Assembly (NCBI GenBank): GCA_963921195.1
Contig: OY992537.1
Span: 64,530,400-64,594,399, forward strand
Direction: 5' to 3'
DNA length: 64,000 bases
Source: Pegoplata infirma
Taxonomy: Eukaryota; Arthropoda; Insecta; Diptera; Anthomyiidae
Part shown: positions 1 to 13,215 of the stretch, piece by piece
Layout of the letters: each line of letters opens with the position of its first letter
Position numbering within the stretch: position 1 is the first letter of the stretch
Notes under the pieces: generated by a model
The model's input: only the letters and a program-made list of their open reading frames with translations
Told to the model about the DNA's origin: nothing
Databases searched by the model: none
Translations under genes and position numbers: made by a program

Positions 1-30
1 AAGGCCGAATTTAACTTTTTTACTTGTTTT
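1..30 (+). mobile_element. 3' tip of a mini-me/DINE-type repeat cut by the window edge
   Basis: The sequence GGCCGAATTTAACTTTTTTA then CTTGTTTT equals the right end of the repeats near 27760 and 28855. Confidence 0.8.
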
Positions 31-413
31 AAAATGTATTTTTGGCCAATAATAGTGCAACAACTTTAAATTTTGTTGATCATATTTTTGAGATCATAGT
101 TCAATTCTACCCTCGCGATTTATACCAGATTTTTATTCCACCCAGCGGCTGCTGTGCAGGCTTTCAAAAAAGGCAAAAATCGCGTTTTTTCGCATTTTCA
201 ACCGCGAATAATTAAAATTCTAGACGTGATGGAAAATTTTGGAGCACGGAGTTGGAATCAGCGAGTCAAAATCTTTAAAAATTTTATATGAAACTTTAAA
301 CCGGAGCCAAAAACCTTCGATTTGTTGAGCGGTGTTGTTTTTTAATTTTGTTTATTTTTAATTATTTTCAGCATAACACAAAGTCAACTTACCCAAGATA
401 TATTTTCAACGTT

Positions 414-1640
414 TTCGAAAATCTAAATTTTGCATATAATGAGAAAAATATTTTGTAATTCTACAAAATTCTTTGTAATTTACAAAATACTTTGCAATTT
501 TACGAAATATTTTGTAATTCTATGAAGTTTTTGTAATTCTATGAAACATTTTTTCGTAAAAATAATCTAAATTCTAACTAAATATTTTCGTAAAAATAAA
601 CTTAATTAGTATTTACAAAAAAAACTTCGTAATACCAGGGGGTAGGCATGCACCTCAAACACTCAAACATTAACTGCCTGGATTAATAGAATGAAGGTTG
701 AAAGAGGAATTGAAAGCTTTTTTGAGGCTTTTTGTTTTCTTTAAAAAAACACTTTTATATTGTTTTAAACAAAACAAATTTATGAAATTTACGTTCCTAA
801 AATGTTAATGATTCAACATAATTAAAAAAAATATTAAAAGTGCAAATAAAGTACAAATTTCATGACTTTAAAAAACCAAAAATTTTACTTGATCCCAGAC
901 AGATTTCGCGTGAGAGGAAAAAAGAGAGTTGAATCAATTACAATCTCTTAAGTTTATTTCTCTATGGTAATACGTACATAAATAGTTTGGATTTCCACGA
1001 AATATTTAGTAATTACCCTAGTAAAAATGATTTTGTATATATCCATATATAAATTGATACAAGTATATCTAATTTTACATAAAAATACCTAATTATATAA
1101 AATTATGTTCAAAACTACTCAGATAAGACCAAATTTCGTATCAAATTTGATAAAATTTGATCTTAAGTTATATCAAATTTTATATAATTTGATACGAATT
1201 TTGGTCTTATCTGATGGATTTTTTATATAAAGTGGTATACTAAGATATACATATGTAAAACAAGATATATTTGTATCAATTTATACATTGCTATATACGA
1301 AACCATTTTTACTCGGGTATACAAAATATTTCATAACCTTACGAAATATTTTCGGAAAACTAAACTGATTTTTTTAAATTTAAAAAAAAAAATAACTTAA
1401 AAATTAACGTAAAATTAACTTTATTTTGTATTTTGTATTAACTATTTTGTAGTAATACTTAATATTTCGTACCTTTACGACATATTTTAGTATTTATTTC
1501 GTAAATATTACTAAAAAAAAATGTCGTATTGTTTACGAATTAACATAGGTAAATATTACGAAATATTTCGTTCTGGGAAAACCACGAATTGTACGAAATA
1601 CAATGTACGAAATATTTCGTTTATTTTACCAAAACATTTT
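414..1640. repeat. TE remnant built on ACGAAATATT motifs, with a nested TA-flanked MITE
   Basis: Both sides of the MITE at 1016-1317 are filled with variants of TTTGTAATTCTACGAAATATTT and its complement, giving a rough foldback. I cannot place the family. The stretch 31-413 holds nothing I recognise. Confidence 0.5.
1016..1317. mobile_element. MITE with CCCGAGTAAAAAT ends, TA target duplication
   Basis: The left end CCCTAGTAAAAATGATTTTG and right end ATTTTTACTCGGG are inverted copies, flanked by TA (1014-1015 and 1318-1319). The interior is TATATAA-rich and largely self-complementary. Confidence 0.75.
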
Positions 1641-2940
1641 TTGAGTAAAAGTTTCCTGAAAAATGGGTCCCAAGTCCAAACATGGACCTATTGGATCTAT
1701 CTTTTTAATAAAATATTTTCTATTTTCATAAAGTTAGAGAGATTTCAGTTAATATCGGAAGGGTGGTTTATATGGGGGCTACAAATGGAACTGGTCCGAT
1801 TCTCTTAAAATTAAGAATGATAACACAGTGACACAAAATCGAACTTTCCGAATCGAAATGAAACCAAAAGCAAATGAAAGTTTACATAACAAAACCCTCA
1901 AAGGCTTTTCTTATTTTAGCGCTAGATTTTTTTACACTCATTTAAAGTTGGTGATTTTAAAGAATTTAAAGTTTTCGTATACTAAATATGTTCTACTTTA
2001 GGGGAGCCTTGGGCTGCCCTTATTGGACATGTGGGATCCAACGTCCAAACTTAAGCTCGATATTAAGTTAGCTACAACCGGTGTGAATTTCGCTGCAATC
2101 GGTCCAGTACCTAATTATTGAATAGCCAAATTATTAAAAAAACACTGTGGAACGTTGCGTATGATTGTTATTAAAAGGAAATTACAATATTAAGCATACG
2201 CCACATATAAAACTTTAATTAATTATATGTAATTATTAGGGATGTGATTTCCATGCAAATGCATGTTTTTTTTGTCGATATCGGCGTTAAAATAGCATCA
2301 ATTTGTTTTTGGATATTTCTGCATATTTTGGTGAAAATGCATATTTTTGCATATTTTGGTGAAAATGCATATTTTTGCATATTTTGGTTTTAATTGCACA
2401 TTTTGTGCATATTTCCAACTTTTAAGTGCATGTTTTTGCATATTTTGTCATAAATAAGCAAAAACACAAATTTGAAATTTTTTTTGTTTCAAAAACTATT
2501 TTAAAATTTAAAAATTTATTTTGAAAATAAGATTTTTTTTTCTTTTTAATTTTTTTGGATTGTCTTAATTTCTAAAAAAAAATCTTGCTTAGTTTTAAAT
2601 GTTACTATTAAAACCCGGCATTATTTTTTGCATTTTAACAAGTTTTTCGTATAAAAACAAAATTCTTATTGCAACCATTTTTTTGTAGTGCTTATTTTTA
2701 CGTTTTGAATTATTTAGCGCATATTTTAAGCGCATATTTTAGATTTTTTAGTGCATGAAAATCTCACTCCTTGAGGGTTTTGTTATGGAAAATGTCAACT
2801 TTCATATGCTTTTTATTTTATTCCATTCCGATTTTGGTTGTTGCACTGTGTGCATGAACACAAAATGAACACAAAATATGTTAACCTGTCAAATTTCGAA
2901 AGGATACCTGTTAAAATGTCCCAGCCGTTGACATACTGCT
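1640..2940 (+). repeat. Copy of an unclassified repeat ('family J'), split by 1824-2850
   Basis: Sequence around 1655-1815 (AAATGGGTCCCAAGTCCAAA, GGATCTATCTTTTTAATAAA, GGGTGGTTTATATGGGGGCT) recurs at 19700-20106 and 22298-22560. It resumes after the inserted element at about 2851-2940. Confidence 0.6.
1824..2850. mobile_element. Foldback element with CACAGTG ends, itself carrying a nested insertion
   Basis: The ends CACAGTG.../...CACTGTG and the inner arms (ATGAAACCAAAAGCAAATGA / its inverse near 2790) match the element at 58651-59779. About 2238-2775 is a nested hAT-like element with GGGATGTGATTT ends and repeated TGCATATTTT. Confidence 0.7.
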
Positions 2941-3326
2941 GACCTCCTCTTTACGAAATTGCTGACATCTTCATATATTTTTTTTCCAAATGTCCCCAAC
3001 GACAAGTCAGCAGTTAGTCAGTTGCTGAATCGGTGGCCACAAACAACCGCTGACCAATGACCCAAAATATGCATTTATAAATAAACATGCAAAAATGTGC
3101 ATTTTTAGCAAAATATGCACTAACGATTAAAAATTCGTATTGATAAACTGTGCAGTATTAAAAATGGTTATTGAAAAAGAAACGAAAAAGAAAATTATTG
3201 GAAGAACTTTGTTAAAAAATTGGTAAAACAAAATAGTTTTGAGATTTTTTTTTTTTTTAATTTTTTTGGTGAAAAAAATGTTAGAAAATTTTTTTTTTTT
3301 ATGTAAAAAAAGGCTGTACTCGTTAA

Positions 3327-3560
3327 AATACGATTCTGTATCGAATTCGCATATGTCCACCAGCAGCCGAATTAAAGTATTTTTAGGTTATGTGGAATGT
3401 ATCAAAATTTTCAAGGTGTCCTTACATTTTCGTTTATAACTTTTGAACTGCTGAACCGATATCGCTCAAATGCAACAACAAATTAATATATTATAGATAC
3501 AGTCAGATCTGTGTAATAGTTTGGTTGTGCTTGAAAGACATACATAGCTAGATCATCTTA
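3327..3560 (-). repeat. Mini-me/DINE-type fragment
   Basis: Inverse of the block CATAACCTAAAAATACAAAA ... GTTCAAAAGTTATGAACG found in the full copies at 27.4 kb. Both ends are lost. The neighbouring 3561-4310 is AT-rich with nothing else recognised. Confidence 0.7.
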
Positions 3561-4310
3561 AAATCGATCGAATGTAAAAAATTAAGTAAAAAAGTTTAAT
3601 AAGTATGATTTATTTTAAATTAAATATCAAACACTACATAGTAAACTTCATGCATAATTGCTTTTGAGTGTGTGTGCAGTAAAAACTCAATTAAAAATTC
3701 CAGCTTTCATTGAAAAAAATCATGTCAAATGTTCATTCATAATATCTTGACTCTTATGTTACTACTATTTTTTTATTAAATTTTCTTTTGTATGGACGTG
3801 CCTTAAATGGTTTTATAAACCAAAAAAAAAATATTTGAAAATGTGTTGTGATTTTTTTTTTATAAAATTTATTATATAATATACCAAAGCTTATTTGGTT
3901 TCATACTTCCGTTGTTTTGAATTAAAATATGTAATTTTTTTTTTTAATTTATTATAAATTGCACGTTTTTAAATCAGCTAATCATTTAAACTGAAATCTT
4001 TTAAAGCTTTATATGTACAATGCAAGTTGATAAGTAAATTAAATTGTCATTAAGAATTTTAATAACTTTATTTACAAAAAAAAAAAGATACCCAAAAAAG
4101 GTGTGTATATTTATATTTATTTAAGTGTTCAAAAGGAAGAAAGCCCTACCTATCCGGTTTAATATGGTTTTGCTGTTTTAAAAGAAATTAAAAAAAAATT
4201 CTTAAAAATTCTTTTTTAATCAATATCCGCATTATATTGTGTAAGGGAAAAACTTAATTTGTATTACACCGAAAAAATAAGCAATTCGTGTTTTTTTCCT
4301 GTTAGTCTTA

Positions 4311-4898
4311 CAAGGGAAGTATCTCAACCCTTATGAACCGATTTGCATGAAACGTAAAATATATATAAAAGAGACAATTCTAAGGTTGGGGTATCTCGGC
4401 TTATCGGCCATATCGGGGATTTAGGGGTTCAAAACATAGGTCAAAAAATGGCGAAAAAATCGTTTTTTGGATTTTTCAGCCATTTCTTTCTAAGAAACTA
4501 TATGATGTTTACATATAAGAAGAGAGGGTTTTTTAATGCCTATCCAACGGTGCCATAACCTTGTAAAAGTTTGGCTTCGTTAAATACTTTTTTCATGAAA
4601 ATGTTAAAATTTTGGGGAGTATTTATATGAAGACATAGAGCTACGATGTCCATATGAATACGAAATAATCTTTATTAAATTTAAGTCGACACGTATTTTT
4701 GGTCTAGAGGATATTCTTGTTAGTTCGTGAGTTATCGAAATTTTCCCGGAGGTCCATATGGTTTCATAAGGGGACAACGAAATTTTGAAACACTGATATG
4801 GCCGAAAAGCCGAGACACCCCAACCTTAAAATCGTCTCATTTTTATGTATTTTAAGTTTCAGGCAAATCGGTTCATAAGGGTTGAGATACTTCCCTTG
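4311..4898. mobile_element. PIF/Harbinger-like MITE, copy 1
   Basis: 588 bp with long inverted ends CAAGGGAAGTATCTCAACCC / GGGTTGAGATACTTCCCTTG, flanked by TTA on both sides. Similarity with 30970-31557 and 45283-45868 extends over the full length. The 3-bp TTA/TAA duplication is characteristic of PIF/Harbinger. No transposase is present. Confidence 0.85.
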
Positions 4899-5042
4899 TT
4901 AGAACAGCATAAACCAAATATCTTAGCGAATCAAAAAAAATTGCTTGAAAATAGCATCGATTCGTTGGTGCATATTTTTGCATATTTTACCGAAAATGCA
5001 TATTTTGCTATAAATGTATATTTTTGGGTCATATTTTGTATA

Positions 5043-5935
5043 CACTCAAAAAAAACTGTAATGTTAGCAAAAAAAAGTTTGTAAACCTACAAAAAAATTA
5101 GCTGATTTTGAACCCACAATTTTTTTGGTAAAGTTATCAAAAATGTTTTGCCAAAAATTAGTTAACTGAATTTTTTTTTATTTCAACTTAATTCATACAC
5201 ATTTGAGGACCCCATCGTGTTCGGACCCGATAGGTCCAGACCCCGATGGGCCTAGACCTAGTTGGGTTCCTTAAAAATCGTCATAGTTTTTGATCCAAAA
5301 TTTGTGTCGGTTTCGCTCTACCTTGCTTAGTTTTTGAGAAACGTGATTTTAGGGGACCACCGGGGTTTTGAGAATTACAAAACTCGATAACTTCAAAAAT
5401 ATTACTCGGAGAGCTTTTGATTATTTTGCGGTCTTGTTCTACGTGTTGAGAGCTACAAAAACGCTTTTGGACTTTTTGTTGTGTCGGCAATATTTACCGA
5501 GATATGAGCATTTTAAAATTTTCGGGAATGCTAACTTTTTTGGATCCAAAGTTAGGACCCATTAGGGTCCACACATGTGAAGAGGACCGGCGATACTATG
5601 GAGATTCTAAGAACAAAAAATGGCCTCCATTTTGCTCTATCTGGCTTAGTTTCCGAGATAGCGCCATTTAAAGTTTTCTGAAAATAAAAAAAAATTTACC
5701 AATTATTTTTGCTATTATGTATTAGCAAAAAAGCTTGTAAAAATTTGGTCAACTCAATTTTAAATTTAGCAAAAAAAATTAGTTCAAATTTTCTTTAAAA
5801 TTGCTAATGCGCTTAATGAAGTTTACAAGATATTTTTGCTAACATGCTAATCGCAACTAAAAATTTGCTAAAAGTTAGCTAACCAGCATTAGCAAAAAAA
5901 AAAATAGTAAATCTACTAATATATTATTTTGAGTG
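5043..5935. mobile_element. TA-flanked MITE with CACTCAAAA ends
   Basis: 893 bp. CACTCAAAAAAAACTG at the left and TTTTGAGTG at the right, TA on both sides. The outer arms share TTAGCAAAAAAA. The interior has unusual GC-richer text (GACCCGATAGGTCCAGACCC near 5225). Tc1/mariner affinity is suggested by the TA only. Confidence 0.75.
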
Positions 5936-6272
5936 TACAATTTTAGTTTTAGCTTATTTTTTTCATTTTTTATGAATTTTTTTTTGTAAACATCATTAAT
6001 TTGACTGTTGGAAAGGCTTTTCAAATTTTTTTCGAGGTCAAATACTTGTTTGACAGAAATGATTTTGGTATTGAATTTCAGCAAAATCGGTCTAGTGGTT
6101 CAGAAGTTATGAGCAAAAAAATGAATTTTGGATTGGTTTTACCTTAAATTCACGTTACAGACTAAAACAGATGCGACAGTAGGGTTTTTTTTTCTAAATT
6201 TCCAGGAAAATAAATATAAGTAAAAAAACGTAAAATGTTTGTCTTAAAAAATTATGTTTGTACTGTTTAAAT

Positions 6273-8130
6273 TAGAGATGGGCGCGTGAGTGAATTTTGA
6301 CTCACACTCACTCACGCTCACGACAGGAATTTTTTAATCACGCACACTCACTCACGAGTATATTTTTCTACTTACACTCACTCACAATCACGTGAGTAAA
6401 TTTAAAACAACTCACGTGCACTCACGCAAGCTTCACGTTGACTCACACTCACGAAAATTTCAAAAACTATAATTTTAAAAATCTTTTAAAACTTTCAGCA
6501 AAACTTACAGTTCAAATTTTACATTTTTTTTTTTGGGACGAAATCTTAAGTTATGCCAAATTTTACAATTTTTTTGTTACTTTTTTTGGTACAAAAGGAA
6601 ATATAAAGAAAAAATAAATCACGCAAGCTCACGCAAAAATCTTACTCACACACACTCACTCATTTTTTTCTTCACTCACACTAGGGATGCCAAACGGGAA
6701 ATCCCGAATCCCGGGATTTTTCGGGATTGACAAATCCCGAATCCCGGGATTTATTTTTTTCAATCTCGGGATTTTTCTGGATTTTCCGGGATTGAGAAAT
6801 CCCGACGAATCCCGGGATTTCGGGATTTTTTTGTCAAATATTGTAATCAAAATTGACTATTTCTTCAGTGTTTGTTGTCCGATGGTAACAAAATGGATAT
6901 CGTTTGAAAGGTGTTTGAAATATCTTTCAAATGAGGCATATTGGGCTTAAATTCTCTTACTCTTGTGGAGTACAATTTAATTTTCAGGTCGTATTACTTA
7001 ATAATCCTTAATACTTAATCCTTTTTTCGAATTTAAAAATTGTCGGAGTCAGAATTGATGCCTTTTAGGGTCAATATTGTTCCTGCAGGGAAATGTCTTT
7101 AGGTTCCTTTTTTAATTAAAAATCGGAAAGTTCCGAACAAAGTAAAACATTTTTTTACTTTGTTTGAAACTTTCACATTTTCTTGTCTAAAAAGGAGCCC
7201 TACAGGTCCAATATTTTTTTGTATAAATATTGACCCTAAAAGGCAACTATTCCGACCCGACCATTTTAAAATTCGGAAAAAAATTTGACTCACCCTGATA
7301 TGCAGTTAGCTGCCGATTTATGCATATGCCAAAATTTTTAAGAAACAGTTAAATTTTGCCGAGATTTTAATTTATAAGGGATCATTAAGTAATCCATCTG
7401 TAAAGTTTTTTTTTAACAGTTTGAGTTCGTAAATGAGTTAAAGCGGATGAGGGGAAAATTTCCCCCTTGAAGAACCAAAACAGCCTCTGAAAACCCAAAT
7501 TTGTTTACCAATTTGTACTTTTGTTAAGCAAATGACACATTTTTAAGTTTCACCTAGCCAGAAAATGCAATTTTTTTCGTCCCGCCCCTTTTTGTGGGCG
7601 TGAATATAAAACATTATATAAATATTAAATTCTGTTACTTAAGCGTAATAAATGTATTTGTCAACATTTATCGCAAAGGGAAGAAACCCGTTAAAATGCG
7701 ATTCGCCTACCAATAGGACAATTAATATAAATTTTGAATTGGCAGAGGACGTTGGGGACACCTTCCCCTCGCGAGGAGTTGTAACAAATTTATTAACACA
7801 ATTTTATCATTATTTAAACAAATATTTTATATCTACGTCTACAAAAGAGGCCGACCGAAAAAAAGTATTTTCTAATCTTTTGAATTCGACTGCATCGCAT
7901 CTTTCACAGACGCACATCGCTCGAGTCTATTCAAATAGGTCATAGCTGTCCCGAAAAATCCCGGAATCCCTAAAAATCCCGAAATCCCGGGATTAGAATT
8001 TGAAAATCGCGAATCCCGGGATTTGTAAATGTCACACTCACTCACAATCACGTGAGTAAAATTGAAATCAGTCACACTAATGCGTGATTCACGTGAATCA
8101 CGGTCTAATCTGCTCATGTACCCATCTCTT
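6273..8130. mobile_element. Non-autonomous hAT element with ACTCAC satellite arms
   Basis: The ends TAGAGATGGG / CCCATCTCTT are flanked by an exact 8-bp duplication GTTTAAAT (6265-6272, 8131-8138). Arms of (ACTCACTCACG)n lie at 6280-6670 and 8030-8110. Inside, from about 6682 to 8030, is a second element with AATCCCGGGATTT repeats at both ends, starting TAGGGATGCC. A mini-me like internal block occupies 7440-7700. Confidence 0.85.
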
Positions 8131-8146
8131 GTTTAAATACTATTCG

Positions 8147-8300
8147 TTAATTTTGGTACTGGTTGACATATGTGAACAGAATTGGATACCGAATGATATT
8201 TAATCTAGTACAAACCCATTTAAAAAAAATCGGGGAGTTTTTTTCGCCAATTTTTTTTTTTTTAATTATTTTTTTTTTTTTTAAATAAAAAATTAAATTT
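8147..8300 (+). repeat. Mini-me/DINE-type fragment
   Basis: Contains GGTTGACATATGTGAACA and GGTATTTAAACAAGTACAAA-like text shared with the 27.5-kb and 62.5-kb copies. Confidence 0.65.
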
Positions 8301-8350
8301 TGTAGGGCGTTCATACAGTAGGTCGAATACAACATTTTTTCTTCTTTAAT

Positions 8351-9001
8351 CCTGTGGCGGTGTTCTGTAATTTATGCGAAAAGTTTTCGCATCGAAAAGT
8401 ATGAAACAAAAAATTTCATCGTTTCTCGATTCTGGAAAAAAAGTTGTTTCTGTATATCAATGCGAAAACGGCAGCATTTTTATTGGAATATTCCAAATCA
8501 GCTGTCAAAAAGGTAAATAAGGCGAGAAAATAATAAAAATCACAACAAAAAAAAAACGCAATTTCACATTTTTTTTAAACAACACTCGTAACATTGGCAA
8601 ACAAAAATGAAATAATAAATTAAATTATGAAAATAATGTGTAGTGTATCATTAATAATATTAGTTGATAGTATTTTCTTGAAAAAAATATTGTTTTTTAT
8701 TTATTATAACTCAAAAGTTGTTTAATTTACGAAATATCGCACCATTTTTAAATGTGAGTGATTTTGACACTTCAACTTCAAAAGTTTTCGATCAATTGGG
8801 TTACAGAAACAGTTTTTCTCGCATCTTTCCAATAATTTTGAAAAAAATCATATTTGACAGAAAGTTTCCGCATAACAAAATTACAGAAACAGTCGAATGC
8901 GAAAAGTCAGGTTTTGTGCTGATTCACGATGTTTCTGTTTCATTTTTCCTGTTTCATGCGAGAAATCTTTCGATTCGAGAGTTATAGAACACCGCTACTG
9001 G
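8351..9001. mobile_element. Foldback MITE with GGCGGTGTTCT ends
   Basis: Left CCTGTGGCGGTGTTCTGTAA, right TATAGAACACCGCTACTGG. The inner arms (TTCGCATC..GTTTCTCGATTC) are also inverted. A solo end of the same family lies near 12924-12970. No clear TSD. Confidence 0.65.
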
Positions 9002-9933
9002 TATGTCGACTTATTTTGTTCGTAAAGTCTTATTCCCAACGCACAAGAAACACACTTATTGATTTATTTTGCAAATCTATAATATTTTTAAACAAAGTTA
9101 TTCTTGCTGTAAAATTTCCAAGAATTTAATTAAACTAAAAAAAATATATATAAAATTGTTTTAAAACATTTTGATTAGAATTTCTTTGAATTGGAAATGT
9201 AGCTTTAATGAAATATATTTCAGAAAATATTTTTATTATTTTTCAAACGAAATTATTAATGAAAAAATTCTCATGAAAAAAAAAATTTTACCTCTGGAAT
9301 TTTTTTTCTTCCAAATAAAATGTGTGAATCAAAACATTTCCAAAAACTCACCTACACATATTTTTCTGTTACAAAATTGCAATTACATTAGGGTGTCAAG
9401 AAATTATAAACTTTAAGAATTGTTTATATGTATTTAGAACAAGTAAAAAAAGTCTAATTCGGCCTTCCCCGACTTAATAAATAGATTTAATTCATTAAGC
9501 CGGTATGACACTTGCTTCTTTTTTTATTGACAAAAAATTCATAAATTTCCTTATGGAAAAGTAATGTGTGTGAAGAGTACAACTATATAGAATTAATCTG
9601 TATCTGTCTAATTGGAGTAGGCAATGCTGTGCTTTAGTATAATTTACATAGCTGTTTATTAATATTAATCAAATACAAAAAAAGCTAGTGTCATATAGGC
9701 TTTATCCACGTTTTACCACCCTAATGTTCTAAATGCAATAAAACTGATTTAAAAGAAAAATATTTTTAAATTTCAGCAAATTCAAACGAATTGTTATTAC
9801 TGTCTTTTTTTCAACCTCGTAACTAAGAGTCGTCCATAATTCTAGTTAAAATTGAATAACCTTAAATCTATACACACACAATATTATTTGTGTTGGCAAT
9901 TTGATGAGAATGATGATAACGATAGTAAAGCAA

Positions 9934-11130
9934 GAATATAAGTTAAATTCGGTATTTCCGATTGTATGGATCCCCTTCACAATGTAAAAAAAATTATGGC
10001 AAAAAACTTTTTTTGAAAAAAAAACTATATAAAGTATAATATAAATTAATAATAAAATTAAATTTCAGAAAAAAATATTATTGATTGAAAAAAAAAATCC
10101 GCGAAAATAACGTCGGGCAAAATAAATATGTTTGTCATTGTTTAAATACCTTTCCGTATCCAATTTGGCTCACCTATGTCAACCATCAGCCGAATTAAAG
10201 CATTTTGCATTTTTAGGTTATGTGGAATGTAAAAAAAAAAATTGAGGTGTCCTTACATTTTTGGTCATAACTTTTGAACCGCTAAACCAATATTGCTCAA
10301 ATGCAATACCAAACTGCTCGAGGCTACAACAAGTAAATATGTTAAGTTTCAGTCATATCTGTGTAATATTTTGGTTGCGATCACGATTTCAACAGACAGA
10401 CGGACATCGCTAGAATGTCTTAGAATCGATCACTAATCAATAATATCTATACTTTATATGAACTCAAAAAAAACCTTGTAAAATTACAAGAAAAACTTGT
10501 GACTTTTGTTTGTTACCTCCTATTTGACAAAAATTCCTTTGTAATTTTACAAGCTTTTTACCAATAATTTTGTAATTTTACAAAGTTTTTACCAATAAAA
10601 TTGTAAATTTACAAATTTTTTGACACGATAAAATTTACAAGGAGGTTTTGAAATTTCACTAGATTTTTTGCTACCTCCAATTTTACGAGAATTCCTAGTA
10701 ATTTTATTAGCTTTTTACCAATAATTTTGTAATTTTACAAGCTTTTTACCAATAAAATTGTAAATTTACAGTTTTTTGGCGCAATTGAAATTACAAGGAA
10801 TTCTCGTGAATTTACTAGGTTTTTTTTTGTAAAATTATCTTTGAAATTTGTAAAATTACAAAAAAAATTGTAAAATTACAAAAAAAAATTTTAAAATTAC
10901 AAAAAAAATTTGTAAAATTACAAAAAAAATGTAAATTTCGATACAAATTTGTTTGTTAAAAAAAGGCAAACTGTAAAATATTGGTAAAATGGGATTACGA
11001 GACTTTTCCTAGAAATTTGACAAAATTTTTTTTTTGTGTGAGGGGTCCCAGATTGATATTTTGCGGAGTTACAAACGGAATGACAAACTTATTTATTATA
11101 CCCTCTACCACTAAATAGAGGGTATAAAAA
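9934..11130 (-). repeat. Mini-me/DINE-type copy, inverted, interrupted at about 10450-11040
   Basis: Reads on the - strand from the ACCCTCTACCACT start (11100) through GACATTCTAGCGATGTCCGT (about 10410) to the CAAGGCCGAAT-like end. A 0.59-kb block of TTGTAAAATTACAA repeats, with ACTCAAAAAAAA at the left and GTGTGAGG at the right, is inserted in it. Confidence 0.65.
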
Positions 11131-11235
11131 TATGACTAAACCTAAAACGAGTTTTTTTTTTTTTTTTAATTTCATCACCACACTCTCTAACTATACACCA
11201 TGCTATCCAGCTATCGACGCACATATTCAGTAATA

Positions 11236-11469
11236 TCCCAGCAAAAACTTCGCTTACCAAGTAATTAACTAAAGGGGTTAGCAAAAATATGAGTAATTAG
11301 TTACCTCCCAATTTCAATGTTAATTACTTTAACACGGTGATGTCATTGGAGGTAACCACATTTTGCCTTTTTTGGCGCAATGTAATGCTAATGGTAATTA
11401 GTAGTTTTCAAAGCCATTACCTCGTAAGCGAGACAGGAAGGGGTACCAATTACCAAGTTTTTGCTGGGA
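11236..11469. mobile_element. TA-flanked MITE with CCCAGCAAAAACTT ends, copy 1
   Basis: Inverted ends CCCAGCAAAAACTTCGCTTA / AGTTTTTGCTGGG, TA at 11234-11235 and 11470-11471. Almost the same as 14805-15036, which lies in opposite orientation. Confidence 0.85.
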
Positions 11470-11471
11470 TA

Positions 11472-13215
11472 CAATATTTTATCCTTTTGTGAAGATTTTT
11501 TTTTGCTTATGCTGCCTTTCTTTTGAGTCTTAAATAGAATTTCTAAGAATTTTTAGAATACCCTCTTTTCTTAAAAATTTTATACGAACCTACGAACTTT
11601 TATTAGTTATTCCATTCTTTGAATTTGCTTGCTTGTGCATGCTCAACTTTTTGTTAAATTTGTACAATTTAAATTGAGTTTTTTTGGAATTTAAACAAAA
11701 GGATTCATTTTTCAAATTAAAGAATATCTTTTATGTATTTACAGTGACTCAAACATATAATGGAACAGTATTTATTTGATAGCAGCTCTTTAAAGGAAAA
11801 GTTATCAATACTAAACCTGATTTATAAGAAAATTTCCAAGCTTTAATTTAAGCTAGATAACTTCCAGATTGAGCAAATATTAAATGAGATACGAGGGTTA
11901 GACTGGAAAATGAAATTTTTTTATCGACATTTTTTTAGAAAATTTTTTAAAAATATTTCTAAGTCGTTTTTTTCCAAGTGCAAACATCAAAAATTTAAAA
12001 AATGATCTAATAATTTTTATTCAGTCATAAACTTATTTTTCCAACAACCCGAACAAAAAATGAAATTTTTTTAAATACAGTAAATTAAATCCGTATTTTT
12101 TATCTCCAATTCTTTTGATCACCAAATTTTTGTATTAAAAAAATTGAGGCCAAAGTTCATAAAAAACGTGTTTTAGAGCATTTTTGAGAGATTATAACGT
12201 AATTGCAACGTCGGAGAAACCTTAAAAGCACCAAAGTACGTTATTTGTGAACTAAGCCTTAAGTTTCTTAAAAACCTGAAGTGGTGGAAAAAATTGGAAT
12301 CAGATTTGCATTTAACAAAAACTTTTGATTTGGACTGCAGCGTCTTAGAATTGATCATGGATCAATAATATACATATATATACTTCATATTTCAATTTTT
12401 TACACAAACTGAATACATATACCCTACTGGGATTCTGAATTCTAATGAAACCATTAGATTTATTTTTCATAAAATTTATATTCCCGAGTAAAAATAAATA
12501 TACAGGTCCATATATAATTTGAAATTGAGCCATATATAATTTAATATGGCACAACACGTATTTGGATAAAATAAGATGATGAAATTGGTGGATCAAAATA
12601 GCTTAAAATTTGTTATATTAGATAAAATATGATCGTTTTTGATCCGAATATTGGGTTTATCTAATTTGATATAATTGTATATAATTTTATATCATAAGAT
12701 AAAATATGTAGAATTTTGCATAAAATACTTTTTTTATCTCATAATTTTCAAATTTATCCCAAGTTTTTTCGGGAAATGCAAAAAAAAATTGCCAAAAAAA
12801 AAAAATTGTGTCCGGGACTTAGAAATTTAAAAAAAAAACAAAATTTAAAAAAAATTTCCTAAAACTTTGTTAATAAATTTTTACTTCAAAACGCAAAAAA
12901 TGTACCAAAAATATTTTTTATCCAGTAGCGGTGTTCTATAACTCTCGAATCGAAAGATTTCTCATACGAAATATGAAAAATATTGTTATTTTGTAGCATT
13001 TTTGGAAGTGATTTTAAAAGTACTTCCTACGGAATATGAAGTTCGGCACCTATCGCTACTTTGTATATTGTGAAACCACTAATTCTTTTTGAACCACTTC
13101 GTATATTTTTTGCTGGGTATGTAAATTACTGTGTATGGCCGTATATAAATATATTAAATAATATGTTACTATATCTAAACTTTTTTAGTCGGGTTCTAAT
13201 AAATATTTTTTTTTT
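11472..13215. other. AT-rich stretch without genes
   Basis: No open frame with protein-like content. A left end of the CCCGAGTAAAAA family sits at 12483 (right end lost), and a solo end of the GGCGGTGTTCT family at about 12924. Otherwise nothing recognised. Confidence 0.6.

Noticed and set aside
5190..5280. GC-richer text with paired GGACC/GGTCC blocks as a possible tRNA or structured RNA
   Set aside because: No cloverleaf, T-loop or anticodon arrangement; it lies within a TA-flanked MITE.
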